Below, in pieces: positions 55,191 to 64,000 of a stretch of DNA of 64,000 bases. Under the pieces are notes generated by a model. It had not been told where the DNA came from. It searched no databases and was given only the letters and a program-made list of their open reading frames with translations. The stretch is taken from contig MGYJ01000067.1 of NCBI GenBank assembly GCA_001801685.1, forward strand, positions 37,164-101,163. Direction: 5' to 3'. Every line of letters starts with the position of its first letter. Position 1 is the first letter of the stretch. The translations under genes were made by a program, and so were the position numbers. This DNA comes from Gammaproteobacteria bacterium RIFCSPHIGHO2_12_FULL_63_22. GTDB lineage: Bacteria > Pseudomonadota > Gammaproteobacteria > Xanthomonadales > Xanthomonadaceae.

Positions 55191-56807
55191 TTCGATCCAC
55201 ACCTGCACCGACTGCGCAGGCAACTCGAGCCCGTGCCGGCCCTTGGCGTCGGCGGTCCACGACGTGCCATCGGTTTTCGGGAATACCGGTTTCCATGGCT
55301 TGACGCCGATCCCGCGCAACTTGAATCGGGCTGGCTTGTCGCCGTAGTTGATCAGCACCAGGGCGGTTTCGCCATTGAAATGGCGGCGGAAGGCAATCGC
55401 CTTGCCTTGCACCGATGGCGCGTCGTAACTGCCGCGCGACAAGGACGGATAACTATTGCGCAAGGCCAGCAGCGCGCGATACCAGGCGAGGATGCCATCG
55501 CTGCGCGCCTGCTCGGCAGCTACGTTCTGGGTTGATGCATTGGCCGACACCGGGCGGAACGGCGTCGCGGTACTGAAGCCGGCGGTCTTCGGCTCGGCCG
55601 TCCAGCTCATCGGAATTCGCAGCTTGGGATCGTGTTTCAATTCCGCCGCCGCGGCCATGCCGATTTCTTCGCCATAAAAAATGAAAGGCGTACCCGGTTG
55701 CAGCAGATAGCCGGCCGCCGCGAGGCGCTGCCTGGCGACATCGCCCTTGAGCTGGTCCCATAGTCGGTCGCCGGCAAAGCTGTCGTGATTGGAAATCATG
55801 GTCGCCATCTGCTGCGGCGCACCGAGGAAATAATCGGCGACGCGGCGGATGTGCTTGACCTCGCCCCGGGCCGCGCCAACGATGTCGCCCGCACGCCAGA
55901 TCGCGAAGGCGCTGCCGCAGACGTCTGACGCTGCATATTTGTGCATGTTGCCGGTGGCCTCGCAGACCACGTAGCGATGCGAATATCCGTCCACCACCGC
56001 GCGGAACTGGTCCATCAGCCCATGGTCTTCCGGCTGGTCGTACCAGGCATCGGGGCCGTGCTCGACCAAGTGCGGCACGGCATCGAAACGAAATCCGTCC
56101 ACGCCGCGATTCAACCAGAAGCGAAGATTGTCCTTGTGGAAGGCAACCACGGCCGGTTCGAGCAGGTTGAAGTCCGGCATGTTCTTGTTGAACTGCGCCA
56201 GGTAGGAACCATTGGGCGTGGCCTCCCAGGGATTGCGGTCGTAGATGCTCCAACCGGCCGGCCCGGGACTCTTCCACATGTACCAATTGCGCAAGGGGCT
56301 GCCGGGCGAGCGCGCCGACTCGAGAAAGACCGGATTGTCCGCGGCGCTGTGGTTGATGACGTAATCGATGATGACGCCGAGGCCGCGCGCGTGCGCCTGG
56401 CGAAGCAGTTCATCGAAATCGGCCAGCGTGCCGTAGGCCGGTTCGATGTCCCGATAGTCGCTGACCGAATAGCCATGGTCGCGGTCCTGGCTGGGGCTGA
56501 TCGGCATCAGCCAGATGCCGCGCACGCCCAAAGCTTTCAGGTAGTCGAGCGACTGGGTCAGTCCGCGCAGGTCACCGATGCCGTCGCCATTGCTGTCGCG
56601 ATAGCCGCGCACGAAGATTTCCGCGAAGGCGCCCTTGTGCCAGCCCTCGGGCAGCGTGCTGGCCGTGTTGCCCACCGGCACCGGGGCCACGGCCCTCTGC
56701 ACGGCCGGCTCCAGGGCTGGGTTGGCGGCTTGGGATGCCAAGGACCAAGGCAGCAGCACCAGAGCCAGTCCGAGTCGCCGCGCCAGGTTCAGCTTCGGGT
56801 GGGTCAT
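55173..56807 (-). CDS. Exported GH13 alpha-glucosidase/alpha-amylase family enzyme
   Basis: A 544-residue enzyme with a signal peptide (LVLLPWSLASQAA). Motifs: GVIIDYVINHSAADN (region I), VDGFRFDAVPHLV (II), YVVCEATGNM (III, acid Glu) and TMISNHDSFAGDR (IV). The barrel start AFAEIFVRGYRDSNGDGIGDLRGLTQ and DHGYSVSDYRDIEPAYGTLADF fit the oligosaccharide-degrading alpha-amylase/alpha-glucosidase type. It should yield maltose or glucose in the periplasm. The ATG at 56807 follows AGAGG. It diverges from the pullulanase gene over 186 bp with two HexR-like palindromes, and its end overlaps the DUF6445 gene by 18 bp. Confidence 0.9.
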   Translation of the reverse strand: MTHPKLNLARRLGLALVLLPWSLASQAANPALEPAVQRAVAPVPVGNTASTLPEGWHKGAFAEIFVRGYRDSNGDGIGDLRGLTQSLDYLKALGVRGIWLMPISPSQDRDHGYSVSDYRDIEPAYGTLADFDELLRQAHARGLGVIIDYVINHSAADNPVFLESARSPGSPLRNWYMWKSPGPAGWSIYDRNPWEATPNGSYLAQFNKNMPDFNLLEPAVVAFHKDNLRFWLNRGVDGFRFDAVPHLVEHGPDAWYDQPEDHGLMDQFRAVVDGYSHRYVVCEATGNMHKYAASDVCGSAFAIWRAGDIVGAARGEVKHIRRVADYFLGAPQQMATMISNHDSFAGDRLWDQLKGDVARQRLAAAGYLLQPGTPFIFYGEEIGMAAAAELKHDPKLRIPMSWTAEPKTAGFSTATPFRPVSANASTQNVAAEQARSDGILAWYRALLALRNSYPSLSRGSYDAPSVQGKAIAFRRHFNGETALVLINYGDKPARFKLRGIGVKPWKPVFPKTDGTSWTADAKGRHGLELPAQSVQVWIESASRP

Positions 56808-56840
56808 GCGAACCTCTCGGGGCCGTCACCGACCCGCCAT

Positions 56841-56853
56841 GTAGATAAACTAC
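56841..56853. promoter_or_regulatory. HexR-like palindrome GTAGATAAACTAC
   Basis: A 13-bp palindrome variant 34 bp before the start of the minus-strand GH13 gene (56807), in its divergent region with pullulanase. Outer arms GTAG and CTAC are exact. Confidence 0.65.
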
Positions 56854-56926
56854 GGTAGCCCATGTGCCATAGGCTGTAAATCGTGCCCGCCGGGGAGAGC
56901 TAAGGGCCTCGTTCGCGGCCGCGTTT

Positions 56927-56939
56927 GTAGTAAAGTTAC
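56927..56939. promoter_or_regulatory. HexR-like palindrome GTAGTAAAGTTAC before the pullulanase-zwf operon
   Basis: A looser copy (10 of 13 to GTAGTTTAACTAC, but 12 of 15 to the HexR consensus as I recall it) 55 bp before the pullulanase start, 86 bp from the copy at 56841. This operon also holds zwf, glk, pgl and edd, the classical HexR targets. Confidence 0.6.
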
Positions 56940-56993
56940 TTACTCGAGCGAGCGTATGGTGCCTCGCTCACCTACTCTGAGGGATACGTGGGG

Positions 56994-59777
56994 ATGCAGT
57001 TCGCCCTGGAGACGCGAGGACGACCCGGTGCCTACCGGCGCCTGCCGACCTGGACGCTTGCCTGCGCCCTGGCCGCGGCTGCCAGCCCGGCCCTCGCGGC
57101 GCCTCCGACGCTTGCCGATTGTACTAAACCGGAAATCGCCACCACCCTGCAGGTAACGCCCGGCAGCGACCCGGTGCCCGAGGTCCGCGCCTACTGGCTC
57201 GATCGCCAATGGATCCAATGGCCGGGCGCGCCTGCCAATGCCCGCGCATTCCGCCTGTTCCATTCGTCAACGGCACAAATCGGACGATCGAACGGCCGGC
57301 TGACCGGCGCTGCCGATGGCAGCTTGTTGCTGGTGCCGGACGCGAACGGACTGCCCGCCCATCTGGCCGCTCGGTTCAAGTTCATCGCCGATGGCCCGAG
57401 GCTGCGCATTTCCGAAGCCGATCTGCCACGGCTGGCGAAGCTTCTTCGCGGACAGCTCTTGCTGGTTGCCGAGGATGGGCGCGGCCGCGAGATCCAGTCC
57501 ACGGCCTTGCAACTTCCCGGCGCACTCGATGACCTGTACGCAGGCGCCGGATCGGCGAACGACCTGGGTGTCACGGTTGCGCCGGAGAAGACAAGTTTTG
57601 CGTTGTGGGCGCCGACCGCGCAAAACGTCGCGCTCTGTCGCTTCGATCCGGGCGCAAGCGAACCCACCCTGGAATCGATGCAGCTCGATCGTGGTACCGG
57701 TATCTGGCGAAACGCGGTGGCGCGAGACCTGACCGGCCAGTACTACCAGTACCTGGTGGACGTGGTCGTACCCGGCGTGGGGCTGGTGCGCAATCGCGTG
57801 ACTGATCCGTATTCGATCAGCCTGGACGCCGACTCGAAGCGCAGCTATATCGCAAACCTGGATTCAGCCACGCTCAAACCGGACGGATGGGATCAAACGC
57901 CCGCGCCGCATGCCAGCCTGGCGCAGACCGACATGGTCATCTACGAATTGCATGTCCGCGATTTTTCCATCAACGATACGTCGGTGCCTGCGGCGATGCG
58001 CGGCAAGTACGGCGCCTTCGCGCTGGCCGATTCGCAAGGTCGCAAACATCTGCAGGCCTTGGCCGGGGCCGGCATGACCGACGTGCACCTGTTGCCGGTG
58101 TTCGACCTGGCCAGCGTACCGGAGGTCGGCTGCAAGACACCTCTCATCAACGATGATGGACCTGCCAGCGAATCGCAGCAGGCGGCAGTGATGGCGGTTG
58201 CCGCGACCGATTGTTTCAACTGGGGCTACGACCCTCTTCACTTCAATGCGCCCGAGGGCAGTTTCGCCAGCGATGCCAGCGACGGCGCGCTGCGCATCCG
58301 CGAATTCCGCCAGATGGTGCAGGCCTTGCATCGTGACGGCCTGCGCGTGGGCATGGACGTGGTCTACAACCACACCAGCGCCTCGGGACAGAAGGACAAA
58401 TCGGTGCTCGACCGGGTAGTACCCGGTTACTACCACCGCCTTGATGCCAAGGGCGCGGTCGAGCGTTCCACCTGCTGCGACAACACTGCCACCGAGCACC
58501 GGATGATGGCGAAGCTGATGAGCGATTCCGTGTTGCTGTGGGCGACGCAATATCGTATCGACTCGTTCCGCTTCGACCTGATGGCGCACCAGCCGAGGGC
58601 TGAAATGGAAGCCTTGTCGGCGCGCGTGGACAAGGCGACCGGTCGCCATGTGAACCTGATCGGGGAGGGCTGGAACTTTGGCGAAGTCGCCAATGGCGCG
58701 CGCTTCGTGCAGGCCTCGCAACTTTCACTGGGCGGCTCGGGCATCGGCACCTTCAGCGACCGCGGTCGCGATGCGGTGCGCGGCGGCAGCGCCGCCGACA
58801 GTGGCGATGCGATGATCGCGCGGCAGGGCTATGTCAATGGCCTGGTGTATGCGCCCAATGCCAAGGCACCCTCGCGCCCGGTGTCGGATTTGTTGAAGAC
58901 GGCGGACATGGTGCGGGTCGGGCTGGCAGGTTCGATCCGGGACTACGCGATGACTGACTTCACCGGCCGCAGCGTTGTCCTTTCCGACATCGACTACGGC
59001 GGGCAGCCTGCCGGCTACGTGGGCGATCCGGCCGAAGTGGTGAACTACGTCGAGAACCACGACAACCAGACCTTGTTCGACGCCAACGCCTACAAGCTGC
59101 CGCTCGATACCAGCAGCGCGGACCGAGCGCGCGTGCAGGTGCTGGCGGCAGCGATCAATGCCTTCAGCCAGGGTGTCGCCTACTTCCATGCCGGCATCGA
59201 CACGCTCCGATCAAAGTCGCTCGACCGCAACAGCTACGATTCCGGCGACTGGTTCAACCGGATCGACTGGAGCGGGTGGGACAACTATTTCGGCACTGGC
59301 CTGCCGCCCAAACCCGACAACGGACGCGACTACGAGCTGATGCGGCCCCTGCTGGCCAATTCCGCCATCCGCCCGACCCAGGCGGACATCGCATTTGCGC
59401 GCGGCGCTTTCCAGGACCTGCTGCGAATTCGCGCCAGCTCGCGATTGTTCCGCTTGCGCAGCGCGGCCGAGATCAAGGCGCGCCTCAGTTTCCCGAATAT
59501 CGGGCCCGGGCAGAATCCGGTCGTGCTGGTCGGCCACCTGGACGGACACGGCCTGGATGGCGCGAACTTCAGCGAACTGCTTTACTTCATCAACGTGGAT
59601 GACGCCGCGCAGGTGATCACGCTGCCCATGCAGGGGTCGAAGCCCTGGCTCCTGCACCCGGTCCACCGCGGAAACCAAGCCGCAGACCCGCGTCCGCGGC
59701 ATGACGCCATTCATGACCGGGCAACCGGTCGCTTCACGGTGCCACCCCGCACCGCCCTCGTTTACGTGGTGGACTGA
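56994..59777 (+). CDS. Exported pullulanase-type GH13 enzyme
   Basis: A 927-residue enzyme with a signal peptide (to about ALAAPP). An N-terminal PUD/E-set region is followed by a CBM48 ([19 protein letters not shown]), the pullulanase signature [40 protein letters not shown] (nucleophile Asp), [11 protein letters not shown] (acid Glu) and [14 protein letters not shown]. It debranches alpha-1,6 bonds of pullulan or amylopectin in the periplasm or at the surface. A GTG at 56988 would add two residues; I prefer the ATG at 56994 because GAGGGA then has a normal 8-9 base spacing. Zwf starts directly after its stop, so the Entner-Doudoroff genes are probably transcribed with it. Confidence 0.9.
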   Translation: MQFALETRGRPGAYRRLPTWTLACALAAAASPALAAPPTLADCTKPEIATTLQVTPGSDPVPEVRAYWLDRQWIQWPGAPANARAFRLFHSSTAQIGRSNGRLTGAADGSLLLVPDANGLPAHLAARFKFIADGPRLRISEADLPRLAKLLRGQLLLVAEDGRGREIQSTALQLPGALDDLYAGAGSANDLGVTVAPEKTSFALWAPTAQNVALCRFDPGASEPTLESMQLDRGTGIWRNAVARDLTGQYYQYLVDVVVPGVGLVRNRVTDPYSISLDADSKRSYIANLDSATLKPDGWDQTPAPHASLAQTDMVIYELHVRDFSINDTSVPAAMRGKYGAFALADSQGRKHLQALAGAGMTDVHLLPVFDLASVPEVGCKTPLINDDGPASESQQAAVMAVAATDCFNWGYDPLHFNAPEGSFASDASDGALRIREFRQMVQALHRDGLRVGMDVVYNHTSASGQKDKSVLDRVVPGYYHRLDAKGAVERSTCCDNTATEHRMMAKLMSDSVLLWATQYRIDSFRFDLMAHQPRAEMEALSARVDKATGRHVNLIGEGWNFGEVANGARFVQASQLSLGGSGIGTFSDRGRDAVRGGSAADSGDAMIARQGYVNGLVYAPNAKAPSRPVSDLLKTADMVRVGLAGSIRDYAMTDFTGRSVVLSDIDYGGQPAGYVGDPAEVVNYVENHDNQTLFDANAYKLPLDTSSADRARVQVLAAAINAFSQGVAYFHAGIDTLRSKSLDRNSYDSGDWFNRIDWSGWDNYFGTGLPPKPDNGRDYELMRPLLANSAIRPTQADIAFARGAFQDLLRIRASSRLFRLRSAAEIKARLSFPNIGPGQNPVVLVGHLDGHGLDGANFSELLYFINVDDAAQVITLPMQGSKPWLLHPVHRGNQAADPRPRHDAIHDRATGRFTVPPRTALVYVVD

Positions 59778-61238
59778 ATGCTCAACCGAAAAACCGCGCC
59801 CGTGCTGGTGCACGACACCCTGCTGCTGTTTGGCGCCACCGGCGACCTGTCGCAGCGCTACCTGTTTCCGTCGCTGGTGCACCTGCTGCGCGACCGCCTG
59901 CTGCCCACTGACTTCCGCCTGATCGCCATCGGTCGGCAGGACTATGACCAGGAAGGCTTCAAGTCCTGGTTGCGCGAACAGTTGCCCGACGAAGCCACGC
60001 GCAATCGCGAGGCCTTCAATGACTTGCTCGCGCGCACACGCTATGTCGCCGTGGATCTTTCCGACAGCGAACAGATGTCGAAGCTGCTGGCGGAGTTTTC
60101 CGATCGCCCCTGCGTCAGTTACCTGGCGATTCCGCCGCACCTGTTCACGCCGACCTGCGAAGGCCTGCAAGCCGCGGGACTGCTGGCGGAACCGTCGCGA
60201 CTGGTGCTTGAAAAACCGATCGGCCACGACCTGGCCTCGTCGCGCTTCATCAATGCCACGCTGCGCGGCTTCCTGGATGAAAGCAGGATCTTCCGCATCG
60301 ACCATTACCTGGGCAAGGCGCCGGTGCAAAACCTGCTGGCGCTGCGTTTCGGCAACACGCTGATGGAAGCGGTGTGGCACAACCGCTGGATCGAGTCGGT
60401 GGACATCCTGGTGGCGGAAACAGCCGGCGTGGATGGCCGCGAAGGTTATTACGCGCAGTACGGCGCGCTGCGCGACATGGTCCAGAACCACATGCTGCAA
60501 TTGCTGGCGCTGATCGCGATGGAGCCGCCCGGCTCGCTGGATGCCGACAGCCTGCGCGACGAAAAGAGGAAGGTGCTGCGTGCGCTGCGGCCGATGACCC
60601 CCGAGGACGTCGCGCGCGACAGCGTGCGCGGTCGCTACCAGTCGGGCGTGGTGGACGGACGCGCCGTGCCGGGTTTCGACCACCCCAGCGATTGCGAAAC
60701 CTTCGTCGCCTTGCGCGCGCGCATCGACAACTGGCGCTGGGCCGGCGTGCCCTTCCGCCTCGTTACGGGCAAGCGGCTCGCGCAGCGCACGACGGAGGTC
60801 GTGGTTTCGTTCAAGCCGGTGTCGCACTGGATCTTCGATCGGCCGCCACATTCCGGTGCTACGCCCAACCGGTTGCTGATGCAGTTGCAGCCCGAAGAAA
60901 ACATTGAACTCGGCCTGATGGGCAGCCTCGCCGCCCCGGAATGGAGCGGCACCGAACTGCAGCCCCTTTCGCTGGACCTGGGAATGTCGGCCACGCCGCA
61001 ACGCCGCATCGCCTATGAGCGCCTGTTGCTGGACGCGATGCACGGCAACCAGGCCTTGTTCGTGACCGGTGATGAAGTGGAAGCGGCCTGGTCGTGGATC
61101 GACAGTGTCAGCGAAGCCTGGACCACCGCCGGCGTGCATACGAAGTCCTATCCGGCCGGATCCTGGGGCCCCGCGGAAGCCAGCGACTTCCTGCCGGTCA
61201 GCGTACCCAGCACCAAGCGCCCGGTGAGAAAGGCATGA
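59778..61238 (+). CDS. zwf: Glucose-6-phosphate 1-dehydrogenase
   Basis: A 486-residue NAD(P)-dependent enzyme oxidising glucose 6-phosphate to 6-phosphogluconolactone. Nucleotide motif LLLFGATGDLSQRYLFPSLVHL, EKPIGHDLASS and the catalytic RIDHYLGKAPVQN are all present. The ATG follows the pullulanase stop without a gap, and its end overlaps glk by 4 bp. It opens the Entner-Doudoroff part of the operon. Confidence 0.96.
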   Translation: MLNRKTAPVLVHDTLLLFGATGDLSQRYLFPSLVHLLRDRLLPTDFRLIAIGRQDYDQEGFKSWLREQLPDEATRNREAFNDLLARTRYVAVDLSDSEQMSKLLAEFSDRPCVSYLAIPPHLFTPTCEGLQAAGLLAEPSRLVLEKPIGHDLASSRFINATLRGFLDESRIFRIDHYLGKAPVQNLLALRFGNTLMEAVWHNRWIESVDILVAETAGVDGREGYYAQYGALRDMVQNHMLQLLALIAMEPPGSLDADSLRDEKRKVLRALRPMTPEDVARDSVRGRYQSGVVDGRAVPGFDHPSDCETFVALRARIDNWRWAGVPFRLVTGKRLAQRTTEVVVSFKPVSHWIFDRPPHSGATPNRLLMQLQPEENIELGLMGSLAAPEWSGTELQPLSLDLGMSATPQRRIAYERLLLDAMHGNQALFVTGDEVEAAWSWIDSVSEAWTTAGVHTKSYPAGSWGPAEASDFLPVSVPSTKRPVRKA

Positions 61239-62242
61239 GTCGATCGCTCGCCCTGCTGGCTGATATCGGCGGCACGCATGCGCGTTTTGCGTTGGCAGAC
61301 ACGACCTTGCCGGCCCCCTTGCTGGACGAGAGCATTCGCCAGTTCGAAGTGGCGGGCTTTGCATCGCTGGTGGATGCGGCGAAGCATTACCTGATGCAGG
61401 TGGAGACCGGTCGTGATCGCGTGGAACAGGGCGTGTTCGCCGTTGCCGGCCGCGTGGATGGCGACCATGCCCGCATCACCAACCATCCTTGGCAGATATC
61501 GCGAACCGACACGCTGGCAGCGCTCGACTTGCACCACCTGCGCCTGGTCAACGACTTTGCCGCACAGGCCATGGCGGTGCGCTTGCTCACCGACGGCGAC
61601 CTCGCATCCATCGGCGGATTGCCACGCGCGACCGGCGACCGCACTGCACGGACCTACGCCGTGCTCGGACCGGGTACCGGCCTCGGCGTCAGTGCCCTGC
61701 TCGTTCGCAATGGCTGCAGCCATGTGCTCGAAACCGAAGGCGGACACATCAGCTTCGCACCCACCAATGCAGAAGAAGCCGCCATCCTCGGGCGACTGTC
61801 TTCGCAATTTGGTCGCGTCTCGAACGAACGATTGGTGAGCGGCAGCGGCCTGGTCAACATCCATCGCGCCCTGTCGGAGATTGCAGGCCAGGCCGGGCCG
61901 GAATTGAAGCCGCATGAAGTCAGTGCCGGCGCCGCCCGCGGCGATCCTCGCTGCCAGCGCGCCGTGGAAATTTTCTGCGCCGTATTCGGTGCGATTGCCG
62001 GCGACCTGGTGCTGACGCTGGGCGCCTGGGATGGCGTTTTCCTGACCGGCGGGCTCGTGCCGAGACTGCTCGAGGCGCTGCATGCCTCCAAGTTCCGCGC
62101 TCGATTCGAAGCCAAGGGTCGGTTTTCCCCGGCCATGGCGGCCGTCCCATCGTTGGCTGTATTGCATCCGCAAGCGGGCCTGCTCGGCGCCGCGGCGTTT
62201 GCGTTGCAGAATGGCGGTCCCGGACACGCGGACCGAGGTTGA
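61235..62242 (+). CDS. glk: Glucokinase
   Basis: A 335-residue ROK-unrelated bacterial glucokinase (PF02685 type): LLADIGGTHARFALAD, LVNDFAAQAMAV, GPGTGLGVSAL and LETEGGHISFAP. It phosphorylates glucose released by MalQ or by the hydrolases. The ATG at 61235 overlaps the zwf stop (ATGA). It is a paralogue of the kinase half of the fusion at 13534-15456, without the regulator domain. Confidence 0.95.
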   Translation: MSRSLALLADIGGTHARFALADTTLPAPLLDESIRQFEVAGFASLVDAAKHYLMQVETGRDRVEQGVFAVAGRVDGDHARITNHPWQISRTDTLAALDLHHLRLVNDFAAQAMAVRLLTDGDLASIGGLPRATGDRTARTYAVLGPGTGLGVSALLVRNGCSHVLETEGGHISFAPTNAEEAAILGRLSSQFGRVSNERLVSGSGLVNIHRALSEIAGQAGPELKPHEVSAGAARGDPRCQRAVEIFCAVFGAIAGDLVLTLGAWDGVFLTGGLVPRLLEALHASKFRARFEAKGRFSPAMAAVPSLAVLHPQAGLLGAAAFALQNGGPGHADRG

Positions 62243-62247
62243 GCGAG

Positions 62248-62973
62248 ATGGATGGAAAATTGCCAGAAGCAGGTCGCGTGTCGCCGGAATGGATCCGGCA
62301 CGCGGATGCATCGCGATGGGCATCCGCCATCGCCGGCATCACTGCCGATGCCTTGCGCGCCGACCTTGCCGTGGGCGATGGCGCGCGACTGCTGGTATCC
62401 GGCGGCACGACACCTGCACCGGTCTATCGCGAACTGACGCTGCATGGCCTCGACTGGGGCCGCGTGCGGGTCGCGCTGGTTGACGAACGCTGGTTGCCAC
62501 CGGGCGATGCCGACAGCAACGCAGAACTGGTTCGGGAAACCTTGCTGGACGGACCCGCCGCGGCCGCGCGATTCGAACCCATCCTGATGCCCGACCGCAG
62601 CCTGGACGAATCCGTGCGCACCGCCAACCGCATGTCACGACCGGCCAGCATCGCCTTGCTGGGCATGGGTCCCGACGGACACACCGCGTCCTTGTTCCCT
62701 GGTGCAAGCTCACTCGCACAGGCGCTCGCTGCAAGCGACGACTATGTCTCCTTCGATGCCGCCGGTTGCGCGGGCGCCGGCGCCTGGCCGTTGCGGATCA
62801 GCATCACGCCGGCGGGCTTGGCCAAGGCGCGCCACCGACTGTTGCTGGTGCGTGGCGAGCCCAAGCGTCGCCTGCTGGAACGCGCGATCGCCGGCGACGA
62901 CGTATCCGAACTGCCCGTGCGCGCCTTGTTTGCGTTGCCCGGCAACCCCCTTCAGATCCACTGGTGTCCCTGA
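62248..62973 (+). CDS. pgl: 6-phosphogluconolactonase
   Basis: A 241-residue enzyme of the DevB/NagB-like lactonase family, opening 6-phosphogluconolactone. Visible motifs are [37 protein letters not shown] and [19 protein letters not shown] at 62239 overlapping the glk stop would add three residues; the ATG at 62248 has GAGG at a normal 9-base spacing. The end overlaps the edd start (ATG within TGATG). Confidence 0.94.
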   Translation: MDGKLPEAGRVSPEWIRHADASRWASAIAGITADALRADLAVGDGARLLVSGGTTPAPVYRELTLHGLDWGRVRVALVDERWLPPGDADSNAELVRETLLDGPAAAARFEPILMPDRSLDESVRTANRMSRPASIALLGMGPDGHTASLFPGASSLAQALAASDDYVSFDAAGCAGAGAWPLRISITPAGLAKARHRLLLVRGEPKRRLLERAIAGDDVSELPVRALFALPGNPLQIHWCP

Positions 62974-64000
62974 TGAAATTCCCACTGCAAGACCGCGTGA
63001 TCGCCGTAACCGAGCGCATCCGCGACCGAAGCCGGCGCACGCGCCAGGCTTATCTGGAAAGCGTGGACGCCGGCCATCGCAATGGCCCACTGCGCCATCG
63101 CCTGAGTTGCGGCAACCTGGCGCACGGCTTCGCGGCATCGGGCGACGACAAGCCGCGGCTCAAGGGCGGTGTCACGCCCAACCTCGGCATCATCAACGCC
63201 TACAACGACATGTTGTCGGCGCACCAGCCGTTCGAAACCTATCCCGAACTGATTCGCGCCGTCGCGCGCGCGCATGGCGCCACCGCGCAAGTGGCGGGCG
63301 GCGTGCCGGCGATGTGCGATGGCGTGACGCAAGGCCGGGCCGGCATGGAACTCTCCCTGTTCTCGCGCGACGTGATCGCGCAGGCCACCGCCGTCTCGCT
63401 CAGCCACGACATGTTCGATGCGGCGATCTGCCTGGGTGTCTGCGACAAGATCGTGCCCGGCCTGCTGATCGGCACGCTCGCCTTCGGCCATCTGCCCGTG
63501 GTCTTCGCGCCCGCAGGGCCGATGACGCCTGGCCTGTCGAATCGTGAGAAGGCGGCGGTGCGCGAACGCTTCGCTGCGGGACTGGCAACGCGGGAAGAAC
63601 TGCTGGAAGCCGAATCGGCGTCGTATCACTCGGCGGGCACCTGCACCTTCTACGGCACGGCCAATTCCAACCAGGTGTTGCTCGAGGCGATGGGCCTGCA
63701 GTTGCCGGGCTCGTCCTTCGTCAATCCGGGCACGCCGCTGCGCGCCGCACTGACCGAGGCCGCTACGGTTCGCGCGCTCGAGATCAGCGCGCTCGGCAAC
63801 GACTACCGGCCGATCGGTCGCTTGGTGGACGAACGCGCCATCGTCAATGCCATCGTCAGCCTGATCGCGACCGGGGGTTCGACCAACCACACCATCCACT
63901 GGGTTGCAGTGGCGCGTGCCGCCGGCATCGTGCTGACCTGGGACGACATCGACCAGCTTGCGCAGGGCGTGCCGCTGCTCGCGCGCGTCTATCCCAACGG
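62973..64000 (+). CDS. edd: Phosphogluconate dehydratase (partial, first 342 residues)
   Basis: The gene runs off the right edge. It converts 6-phosphogluconate to 2-keto-3-deoxy-6-phosphogluconate, the first dedicated Entner-Doudoroff step. The ILVD/EDD family is shown by [55 protein letters not shown] and [11 protein letters not shown], with the cysteines expected for the iron-sulphur cluster. Length and motifs match Edd more than IlvD. The ATG at 62973 overlaps the pgl stop. The aldolase gene eda would be expected just beyond the window. Confidence 0.95.
   Translation, partial: MKFPLQDRVIAVTERIRDRSRRTRQAYLESVDAGHRNGPLRHRLSCGNLAHGFAASGDDKPRLKGGVTPNLGIINAYNDMLSAHQPFETYPELIRAVARAHGATAQVAGGVPAMCDGVTQGRAGMELSLFSRDVIAQATAVSLSHDMFDAAICLGVCDKIVPGLLIGTLAFGHLPVVFAPAGPMTPGLSNREKAAVRERFAAGLATREELLEAESASYHSAGTCTFYGTANSNQVLLEAMGLQLPGSSFVNPGTPLRAALTEAATVRALEISALGNDYRPIGRLVDERAIVNAIVSLIATGGSTNHTIHWVAVARAAGIVLTWDDIDQLAQGVPLLARVYPN

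Noticed and set aside
59211-61364. Open frame of 717 codons on the minus strand across pullulanase, zwf and glk.
   Set aside because: Antisense shadow crossing three real genes with no domain of its own.
1-64000. Search by eye for CRISPR arrays, insertion sequences, integrases, attachment sites, tRNA and rRNA genes.
   Set aside because: No regularly spaced repeats, transposase or integrase frames, or recognisable RNA genes were found. Base composition looks even, so there is no sign of a mobile island.

Overview
The window is GC-rich DNA from a Gram-negative heterotroph. TonB-dependent receptors, periplasmic GH13 enzymes, a fused glucokinase/RpiR regulator, a tryptophan-halogenase-like gene beside a receptor and an Entner-Doudoroff operon together suggest a Xanthomonadales gammaproteobacterium (Lysobacter/Xanthomonas-like). 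This placement is inferred from gene content; there is no rRNA or tRNA to confirm it. Genes are tightly packed, often with ATGA or GTGA overlaps, and no gene-free stretch exceeds 240 bases.

Region A (1-13.5 kb) is a probable beta-glucan or beta-glucoside locus. On the minus strand a LacI regulator is followed by an Oar-like TonB-dependent receptor, a lipoprotein with the PF10091/GH144-type glucanase fold, a complete sugar ABC importer (binding lipoprotein and two permeases) and a large exported multidomain protein with a discoidin domain and an (alpha/alpha)6-like region. A GH1 beta-glucosidase and a cut-off ABC ATPase diverge from each other at the left edge. Three perfect matches to the LacI/CRE-type consensus TGWAANCGNTNWCA lie before the regulator, the receptor and the GH1/ATPase pair, so the locus reads as one local regulon.

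Region B (13.5-64 kb) is an alpha-glucan (starch/maltodextrin/glycogen) locus in several operons: a GH13 enzyme plus the glucokinase-HexR-like fusion (minus); a TonB-dependent receptor (plus); malK-malE-malF-malG-GH13-MFS-GH13 (minus); glgP-glgB-glgX-malQ-oxidoreductase-MATE-esterase-DUF6445 (plus); a GH13 alpha-glucosidase/amylase (minus); and pullulanase-zwf-glk-pgl-edd (plus). Glucans would cross the outer membrane through the receptor and be cut in the periplasm by exported GH13 enzymes. The products would enter through MalEFGK or the MFS carrier, be converted by MalQ, GlgP, GlgX and GlgB, phosphorylated by glucokinase, and oxidised by Zwf, Pgl and Edd. A 13-bp palindrome close to GTAGTTTAACTAC occurs at every divergent control region of this part, usually in pairs, and resembles the HexR operator.

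Between the operons of region B lie a flavin-dependent halogenase-like gene, an aldo/keto reductase, and an alpha-2-macroglobulin/PBP1C pair (23.8-32.0 kb), which is cell-envelope biology and not sugar metabolism.

The best candidates for new biology are the discoidin/(alpha/alpha)6 protein with the GH144 lipoprotein, the HexR-like palindromes linking polysaccharide uptake to the Entner-Doudoroff genes, and the halogenase-like and DUF6445 proteins embedded in glucan loci.
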